Positions 44,823-50,307 of a stretch of DNA of 50,307 nucleotides are shown here, piece after piece; the first letter of the stretch is position 1; every line of letters begins with the position of its first letter. The DNA lies in the NCBI GenBank assembly GCA_025941565.1, contig JAPCYN010000026.1:1-50307 (forward strand). Reading direction: 5' to 3'. The notes under the pieces were generated by a model. It ran no database searches. It saw nothing but the letters and a program-made list of their open reading frames with translations, and had not been told where the DNA came from. The DNA comes from Legionella sp. 515359. Its GTDB lineage: Bacteria > Pseudomonadota > Gammaproteobacteria > Legionellales > Legionellaceae. The translations under genes and the position numbers were made by a program.

Positions 44823-46489
44823 ATGAGCCTATTCGTGATCTTAATCTTTTTGGGAATAACTTCGGCAATTAGCTTTGGCTTATGGAAAGGGGGATTGTCA
44901 CTAATTCTTTCTGGTTATGCGCTGGGGCTTATAGGTTTTATTTTTTGTGGTTTATTGTGTGCAGCGCTTATTTTCAGCGTTTGGCAGAATGAGGACATCA
45001 ACCCTTTTAGTGAACTTTGGGCTTTAATTGTGACAAGCCAGGGTGAGGAAGAGCTATTTCAGACAATAGTACTTTCTCTTACTGGAGGCTTCCTTATCCC
45101 CTTTATTCTTCTAGTCATTGCAAATAAGGACCGCTTGCAGCAAGACAATAAGGATTTGGGCAACGCTCATTTTGCTACAGCGTTGGAAACATATAAGGCA
45201 GGGTTCCTCAAGCAGGAAGAGGGTGCAATCCTCATTGGAAAAAAATACGGTGTCCCTCTTTGGTCTAATGGTTTTGAGCACGTACTGGTATTTGCACCTA
45301 CTGGCAGTGGTAAAACACGAAGTATAGGTATACCCAATCTTTTAAAGTACCCTTACTCAGTGGTATGTAATGACGTCAAATTGACCATGTATCAAACCAC
45401 CGCACGTTATCGGGAAAAAGTCTTAGGTCAGAAATGCTTTTGTTGGGCACCAACAGATGAGCTTGGCAATACACATCGCTATAACCCATTTGCCATGATA
45501 TCCAGCGATAGAAGACAACGCATCACCGATATTCAACGCATCGCTCATATACTTATTCCTGACAGCAAAAAATCAGATCCCATTTGGCAGCAAGCAGCGC
45601 GTAAACCTTTTAAGGCTATGGTGATGTATCTGCTTGATACTCCAGAAAGACCTACAACACTTGGTGAAATTAGCCGCTTGATTAAACAACAAGGTTTTGA
45701 TGACTGGCTTGCTTCAACTCTTGAAGAAACATCTCATCTTGATCCTGAGTGTTACCGCAACAGCTATTCCTATTTAAACAACCATGAAAAAACCAGAAGC
45801 TCGATTCTAGAAACGCTCACCGGTTATTTTGAACTATTTGAAGATCCTACAATCGATGCAGCCACCTCTGAGTCAGATTTTGATTTACGTAATTTAAGAC
45901 GTGAGAAAATGACTATCTATATTGGATTTAGTGATGATGACATGGACTCACGCCTTTATTAACATTATTCTGGCAGCAGTTAATATCAACCATGATAAAG
46001 AAAGTTCCTAATGCTAAAGAAGAGCCTTATCCTTTATTATGTCTCATCGATGAGTTTTCCTCACTAGGGCGTATAGAAAGACTTAGACGCTCGTTAAAGC
46101 TATTGCGCGAATACCGTGTCCATTGTGTACTCATGCTGCAATACATTGCTCAAACCTATGAACAATACACTCAAGACGAAGCCAAAGCGTTTACCAACAT
46201 TAAAACCAAAATCGCCTTTGCCTCAGAAGATATTCATGATGCGGAGTACATTAGCAAGCTTTTGGGAACGCGGACTATTAAAGTTAATGCAGGCTCAAGC
46301 AGCAATCAAAAACATGGACATAGTGTGTCGACTAGTTATAGCTATCAGGCTGTTCCTTTGCTTAGACCAGATGAGGTGATGCGATTGCCTGCTGAAATTA
46401 ATTTGATTATGAGAACTGGGTTTGCACCTGTTAAGGCCGGACATTTTGTTTGGTATAAAGAATTATCTATTAATAATACCCAACAATAG
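44823..46489 (+). pseudogene. VirD4/TraG-type T4SS coupling protein, frameshifted
   Basis: Two frames form one protein of about 555 residues. The N-terminus has two membrane segments (2-30 and 35-55) and one at 82-100. Walker A is FAPTGSGKTRS (157-167), followed by IPNLLKYPYSVVCNDVK. After DDDMD at 45947 the frame shifts; an extra base would restore LTPLLTLFWQQLISTMIKK, and then Walker B LLCLIDEFSSLGR, and NIKTKIAFASEDIHDAEYIS. Such ATPases pull DNA-protein substrates to the secretion channel. It starts at the IS junction and no other conjugation gene follows, so it is a stranded, inactive fragment unless the shift is a sequencing error. Confidence 0.85.
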
Positions 46490-46526
46490 AGGAGTAAACT
46501 AGGCGGAATAGTATCTATAGTAACTA

Positions 46527-46934
46527 CTACAATGAGGTAGTTACTATTTGAGTTGTATTACCAAATAACCGCGGTATATCTATATATGATTCGTCCAATC
46601 TAGCAATTTGATCTGCGTTGACTTCTATCATATCAGTATCTGAATTTGGTACTAAGTTTTCATCCGCCATAACCTTAAATGTTATAAACACATTAGGCCC
46701 ACCACTAAATTGCATAAACCTTACATCATCTGCATACTTACAAGCTTCTTCATGTGAATCAAATAATTTAAATGTAGTACAATTTTTGAAATTATTTGTT
46801 TTATCTTCCTCAGGTATTTTATCAGCATGCACGGGAGGACAAGATTTAAAAATACTACATCTCCCTAACCCACTATTATGTATAACAACAGGCACTTTGA
46901 ATGACTTATCTCCAACTGCAAAATACGTTTTCAT
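46527..46934 (-). CDS. Small unknown protein
   Basis: 135 residues from the ATG at 46934, which has AGGAGAGG just upstream; a start at 46979 is possible. The protein is mixed alpha/beta and polar with four cysteines (CSIFKSC, NCTTFK and EACKYAD). No membrane segment or signal. I recognise no family. A competing frame on the other strand (46618-46983) is less plausible because it lacks such a ribosome site. Confidence 0.5.
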   Translation of the reverse strand: MKTYFAVGDKSFKVPVVIHNSGLGRCSIFKSCPPVHADKIPEEDKTNNFKNCTTFKLFDSHEEACKYADDVRFMQFSGGPNVFITFKVMADENLVPNSDTDMIEVNADQIARLDESYIDIPRLFGNTTQIVTTSL

Positions 46935-46979
46935 AACCTCTCCTAGTAACATTATCCCTTCAATTGTTAAACTATCCAT

Positions 46980-47423
46980 ATAGGATAAGAAAACGTAATA
47001 TACTCAATTAGTTATATGACTTCAATAGAATGGCAAAAGACAGATAGATAAGTGAAAGATTATTAATAAACTCACTTGAAGAGCTGCACTTAGCTCAGAT
47101 TTTTGCTTCATATTTAATCCAAATTGATTGCAAAAATAGTTCCTTTGTTGTGTAAATTATTTATTAATAGAACTTTGGTTCCTGTCTCTATGGAGTATCC
47201 CTTAATTGAAGGTAGTTTAATTTTAAGAATACCCGAGAAATTGTGTCCTTGTTTTATGTAGCATATGCCTACCAACTTACATCTTAGGGATTCTAGGGGG
47301 TTGAAGTCCAATGGTACGAAAACGTACGCTAAGGATGAGTTTACTACTAACAAAAGCTTCAGCAAGAAACATCAAGATGACAGAAAAATTTGTGAGCGAG
47401 GCGCACCGAGGTGCGCATTAAAA
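46980..47423. other. Spacer with doubtful leftward ORF
   Basis: About 440 AT-rich bases. An 83-codon frame (47114-47365, minus) starts only at TTG and has no ribosome site. Its last 50 residues (GYSIETGTKVLLINNLHNKG) look protein-like, so it may be a gene tail. Nothing else was recognised. Confidence 0.3.
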
Positions 47424-48164
47424 TTAGGATGAAGCTATGATTTGAAAATTATGTACATTAGGTAGAACCCCTTTTTCCCATCCTCCTACAATCAAATTTT
47501 CAGCATTTTGCTGTAGTGCCGAGGCCACCTTACCCGAAAAATGTGCTTTTTGAGCCGCTTTATCATGAAAAGCGTCAAATATGGCATAAGTATCTTTGTC
47601 AGTTTTTAAAGCAACCCAAAAATAAGTTTCTGGTTCTGTTTTATTAATGAGTTGAGAGCCTTCTTTTAATAAGAGTTCCAATTCATGATTTTTACCTGGT
47701 TTTGCTTTAAAAACAATATAAGAAGCTTCTTTGGCGGTTAAAACCCTGTCCTTATTAAAATCGTTAGAGGATACGAGATCATAATTACTTACATTATGTA
47801 ATACACCTTGCTCCCATCCCCCTTGCACTAAGTGCGAAGCATTTTTCTTTAAGGCGTTGGCTACTTGACCTGCAAAATGCTGCTCTCTTCCTTCTTCGTT
47901 GAAGAAAATATCGAAAATAGAAAGGTGGGCATCATCTTTTAATGCAAACCAAAGCGCTGTATTGAGTTCAGTTTGCCGAACAAGTTGAGCCCCTTCTTTC
48001 AGAAATTGCTCGAAAGTTGACTTAGAATCCTGTTTGCTTATCATGTTTATATATGTGGCTTTATGTATAGTTTCCGCATTAATCTTCATCGTTGTTTCAC
48101 TCGCATAGGAAGAAGTTATTAACCCAAAAGTAAGGGTACAAATATTAAATAGCTTAATCTTCAT
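47424..48164 (-). CDS. Exported protein with two antibiotic-biosynthesis-monooxygenase-like domains
   Basis: 246 residues. Signal peptide 1-21 (SYA). Then two related domains of about 100 residues: the first ends with HLVQGGWEQGVLHNVSNYDL, the second with NLIVGGWEKGVLPNVHNFQI. Each shows the ABM (YgiN-like) pattern F-x-x-x-L-x-x-G-A/S-Q-L and A-L-K-x-D-x-x-x-F-D-x-F. ABM domains act on quinones or small aromatic compounds without cofactors, or bind haem. A tandem exported form is unusual. A TetR-type operator lies 13 bases upstream of the ATG. Probably repressed by the neighbouring TetR. Confidence 0.75.
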   Translation of the reverse strand: MKIKLFNICTLTFGLITSSYASETTMKINAETIHKATYINMISKQDSKSTFEQFLKEGAQLVRQTELNTALWFALKDDAHLSIFDIFFNEEGREQHFAGQVANALKKNASHLVQGGWEQGVLHNVSNYDLVSSNDFNKDRVLTAKEASYIVFKAKPGKNHELELLLKEGSQLINKTEPETYFWVALKTDKDTYAIFDAFHDKAAQKAHFSGKVASALQQNAENLIVGGWEKGVLPNVHNFQIIASS

Positions 48165-48176
48165 TGAAGCTCCATA

Positions 48177-48192
48177 TATCTACTGGTAGATA
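48177..48192. promoter_or_regulatory. TetR operator in front of the ABM-domain gene
   Basis: Palindrome TATCTACTGGTAGATA (arms TATCTAC/GTAGATA). The same sequence, inverted, precedes the TetR gene at 48796. Confidence 0.75.
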
Positions 48193-48211
48193 GGTTGGTT
48201 GAATAAAAAAA

Positions 48212-48784
48212 TTAAAATGTTCTTTTTATAAAATGCTTCACTGTTTCGACATATGAAATATCCTCATATAATCTAGACATTAGTAACCCACCTTCCAATT
48301 GAACCAATAAGTCTCTTGGAAGTGCCTCGGGTTGAATAATATCAAACAATTCTTTATCAGAAACTCCTTCACTGATAACTTCTTTTATCCACTGTTCCAA
48401 AACATTAAAAAAAGAGCGAACCTTAACTTTAACCTTTTCTGGTAATGACATCACATCCGACGCAAGCATGCCCCCCAAACACATTTTCATCTCATCATGC
48501 AATGTCAAGGACATCACTTTATCTACTAAACTCAATAGCTTTTGCTGTAAAGACAAAGATGAGTTGAATTTCAGATCATTTAAAAACAATGATAGCTGAT
48601 ACAATTGCCAATCGATGACAGCAACAGCTAAGTCCTCTTTGGCTGGATAATAATAATGTATACTAGACGTTTTAATGCCTACTACTTGAGCGATATCTTT
48701 ATAGCTAAAAGCGTTATAACCCATTTTCTGGATCAAGTTTTCAGCGGTCGTCAATATTTTTTCTTGCATCATTGTGAGTTTCAT
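48212..48784 (-). CDS. TetR-family repressor
   Basis: 190 residues from the ATG at 48784. Residues 5-50 hold the helix-turn-helix: KILTTAENLIQKMGYNAFSY, KDIAQVVGIKTSSIHYYYPAKEDL. The rest is the ligand-binding helical domain; the ligand is unknown. A longer start at 48820 would put the operator inside the gene and is rejected. The operator at 48796-48811 directly upstream suggests autorepression, and the copy at 48177 gives control over the ABM-domain protein. Confidence 0.87.
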   Translation of the reverse strand: MKLTMMQEKILTTAENLIQKMGYNAFSYKDIAQVVGIKTSSIHYYYPAKEDLAVAVIDWQLYQLSLFLNDLKFNSSLSLQQKLLSLVDKVMSLTLHDEMKMCLGGMLASDVMSLPEKVKVKVRSFFNVLEQWIKEVISEGVSDKELFDIIQPEALPRDLLVQLEGGLLMSRLYEDISYVETVKHFIKRTF

Positions 48785-48795
48785 AATCAATATTC

Positions 48796-48811
48796 TATCT
48801 ACCAGTAGATA
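48796..48811. promoter_or_regulatory. TetR operator in its own promoter
   Basis: TATCTACCAGTAGATA, the reverse complement of the site at 48177-48192. It lies 12 bases upstream of the ATG at 48784. Confidence 0.75.
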
Positions 48812-48833
48812 AATCGTCAACCTATTTGATAGA

Positions 48834-49040
48834 TTATTTCAAATCTAACGACTCAGATTCATGGATGTATTCGTATAGCGTAGGTTTCGAAATTCCCATC
48901 ATCTGACAAGTTTCTTGGACTGCATGCTCGCGATCTTTGTATAGCTTGACTACGAGTTGGCGTTTATTGCTATCTAATTGTTTGGGACGTCCTTCCAATC
49001 GACCATGAGGTCCGGCCCCGATCCGGTAAAAAGTTATCAA
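48834..49040 (-). pseudogene. C-terminal remnant of a serine recombinase (Tn3-type resolvase)
   Basis: 68 residues. GRLEGRPKQLDSNKRQLVVK and LYKDREHAVQETCQMMGISK, then PTLYEYI, form the C-terminal helix-turn-helix of resolvases and invertases. The catalytic serine domain (~130 residues) is missing. The first ~14 residues do not fit the family. It is a dead remnant and a sign of mobile DNA. Confidence 0.75.
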
Positions 49041-49207
49041 AAGTCTGTTGTTAGTAGATCCTATGGTATACGCGTGGAGAGGCTCAAGAAAAACTCATAT
49101 TTTCGTCACACGCATTTGCATTATATTGAGTCTATATGTTTCTTTTGTTGACATTGTATAAGATTTGATCCAAAATGTGCTTTTTTAAAGCGCATATAGG
49201 ATTGATT

Positions 49208-50194
49208 ATGTACAAAAAAGACGTGCCATATGAATTAGATAATGGTGTTATAAGTTATGTAGATCCAGCAAATTATGCAAAAGATAAATCTGAAATAGAT
49301 CCTGATTTAGTAGTTCGAAAAACAAAAGAAGGCGAAGTTGTTATGGAAGCCACTCACCTATTAAGTGTTATGGTTCCAGGAGAAGATCTCCATCTTAACG
49401 AAGTGCCTTTATGCAATTCAACAGAGGACAGTCCTGCTCCTAATGAGCCTGTTTCTCTTCACGATGCCGAGGTTGATGTTGATGCTAGATGGTATTCTCC
49501 TGAAGTTAAACCTGTGATAACTGACAATAACGCAAATATTTTTGGTAGATACGGTTCTTTTGAGATAGTGAATTCACCTAGTAATTTAGAATTACCAGCA
49601 GTGAGTCTGGAAAATTTATCTGATGAAGATTTACAGACATATCATGCACAAAGATTATCACCCACACACGATACCTATAAGAATTTTAATACTTTTGACA
49701 AAGATTTGTTTGGCATTGTTTATATGTATAAAGACTATTTAAATAAATATGCTTTGAAAGAGGATTTAGGTGGTGGATGGTTTATTGAACATCATAATTT
49801 TCCGCAATTTTTTAAACCAATGAATAAACAATGTGGTGGTGCAGTGATTTTAGGAAGATTAATCTCTGAGGATGATAAAACACATATCGGGCATTATAAG
49901 TTTGTTTCAATTAAAATGAAGTATCCTGATGGCATAGCTATTGAATCTGATGTTATTCACGGTAACTCTTCATTTGAAGGCCCATGGGCTATTTCTTCTA
50001 CTACCGTTGGTAAAGCCTCTATAGCATTAATGCGAACCCCTGGAAATAAAATACAGCAGGTGTCGCAACCAGATTATGAAATTTGCCGATTCTTTAAGTC
50101 CAATACTAAAAAAGCAGATACAACAGTAGAAAAATCCCATGTGTTAGCTGAGGATGTTAATGCAATAATATTGCAAAACAATAGGTTGAATTAA
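49208..50194 (+). CDS. Unknown 328-residue protein, candidate effector
   Basis: The ATG at 49208 has AGGATT upstream; a start at 49175 would add 11 unlikely residues. I do not recognise the protein. Residues 1-140 are acidic with proline and are probably disordered. From ~175 a compact domain begins: FGIVYMYKDYLNKY, LGGGWFIEHHNFPQFFKP, GGAVILGRLI, GHYKFVSIKMKYPDGIAIES, and VIHGNSSFEGPWAIS. Paired histidines (EHHNF) and HGN might form a metal site. No signal or membrane helix. It is alone between the resolvase remnant and an IS copy, so it may be transferred cargo. Confidence 0.55.
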   Translation: MYKKDVPYELDNGVISYVDPANYAKDKSEIDPDLVVRKTKEGEVVMEATHLLSVMVPGEDLHLNEVPLCNSTEDSPAPNEPVSLHDAEVDVDARWYSPEVKPVITDNNANIFGRYGSFEIVNSPSNLELPAVSLENLSDEDLQTYHAQRLSPTHDTYKNFNTFDKDLFGIVYMYKDYLNKYALKEDLGGGWFIEHHNFPQFFKPMNKQCGGAVILGRLISEDDKTHIGHYKFVSIKMKYPDGIAIESDVIHGNSSFEGPWAISSTTVGKASIALMRTPGNKIQQVSQPDYEICRFFKSNTKKADTTVEKSHVLAEDVNAIILQNNRLN

Positions 50195-50287
50195 TGCATC
50201 TGCCTCGGCAACTGCGATTATTAATTGCTCATACGGTAATCCTCCATTTTTAACTGACACTAAAAGTAGAGGTTTAGGCAACAACTA

Positions 50288-50307
50288 GGGCGTGTTTTTA
50301 AAGTTTT
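50288..50307 (-). mobile_element. Left end of a second IS5-family copy (cut by window edge)
   Basis: GGGCGTGTTTTTAAAG is identical to the end at 44153 and is likewise preceded by CTA. The copies have the same orientation. The rest lies outside the window. Confidence 0.75.

Noticed and set aside
46618-46983. 121-codon plus-strand frame opposite the small unknown gene
   Set aside because: The minus-strand frame has a strong ribosome site and better protein character.
47114-47365. 83-codon minus-strand frame
   Set aside because: Only a TTG start without ribosome site; probably a chance frame or gene tail.

Overview
The window comes from a Legionella-like gammaproteobacterium. It is AT-rich and carries several large genes with eukaryotic-type domains that are typical of Dot/Icm effectors: an OTU cysteine protease, a RhoGAP domain and a Ser/Thr kinase, plus a giant protein with a kinase-like core. 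These sit among ordinary gammaproteobacterial housekeeping genes. All functional calls rest on motif and family recognition by eye; no search was run.

Layout. 1-430: a small inverted-repeat-bounded cassette with a truncated GIY-YIG nuclease. 434-8290: a candidate effector block (kinase-like protein, cysteine-dioxygenase-like cupin, OTU protease, exported LURP-one-like protein, broken DUF3309 gene, RhoGAP protein). 8795-13499: HtpX, CorA, ornithine carbamoyltransferase with a periplasmic amino-acid-binding lipoprotein, and TrmL. 13598-15851: an unrecognised protein and a YdjM-type membrane protein. 15919-19028: a LysR regulator divergent from a cupin and a glyoxalase/alanine-racemase fusion. 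19062-21147: a bufferin-type RiPP cluster (BufA2-like precursor, MNIO enzyme, DUF2063 partner). 21429-24707: a large exported protein and a kinase effector. 24978-26569: trhP coupled to an intact chorismate mutase. 26709-30664: desaturase, FNR regulator, hemF and OmpW, with two identical FNR boxes. 30822-32918: a helical protein, a nitroreductase and a DUF3309 peptide. 33036-39223: a second F-type ATPase of the N-ATPase kind in the order atpD-C-Q-B-E-F-A-G, lacking atpR. 39447-42575: thiolase, ACR3 arsenite exporter, hemolysin-III protein. 42624-50307: a decayed mobile zone with an IS481-like remnant, a truncated IS5-family element, a frameshifted VirD4/TraG coupling protein, a TetR/monooxygenase pair with matching operators, a resolvase remnant, an unknown protein and the edge of a second IS copy.

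How the genes work together. The best-supported functional links are: (i) chorismate mutase making prephenate beside TrhP, whose tRNA hydroxylation is known to depend on prephenate; (ii) BufA2/BufB/BufC as precursor, modifying enzyme and partner; (iii) FNR with FNR boxes at hemF and upstream of a desaturase, both oxygen-using enzymes; (iv) a TetR repressor with one 16-bp palindrome in its own promoter and one in that of the exported ABM-domain protein; (v) a LysR operator between the regulator and the cupin/VOC-racemase pair, a possibly undescribed small pathway; (vi) a complete second ATP synthase whose b and delta functions are fused.
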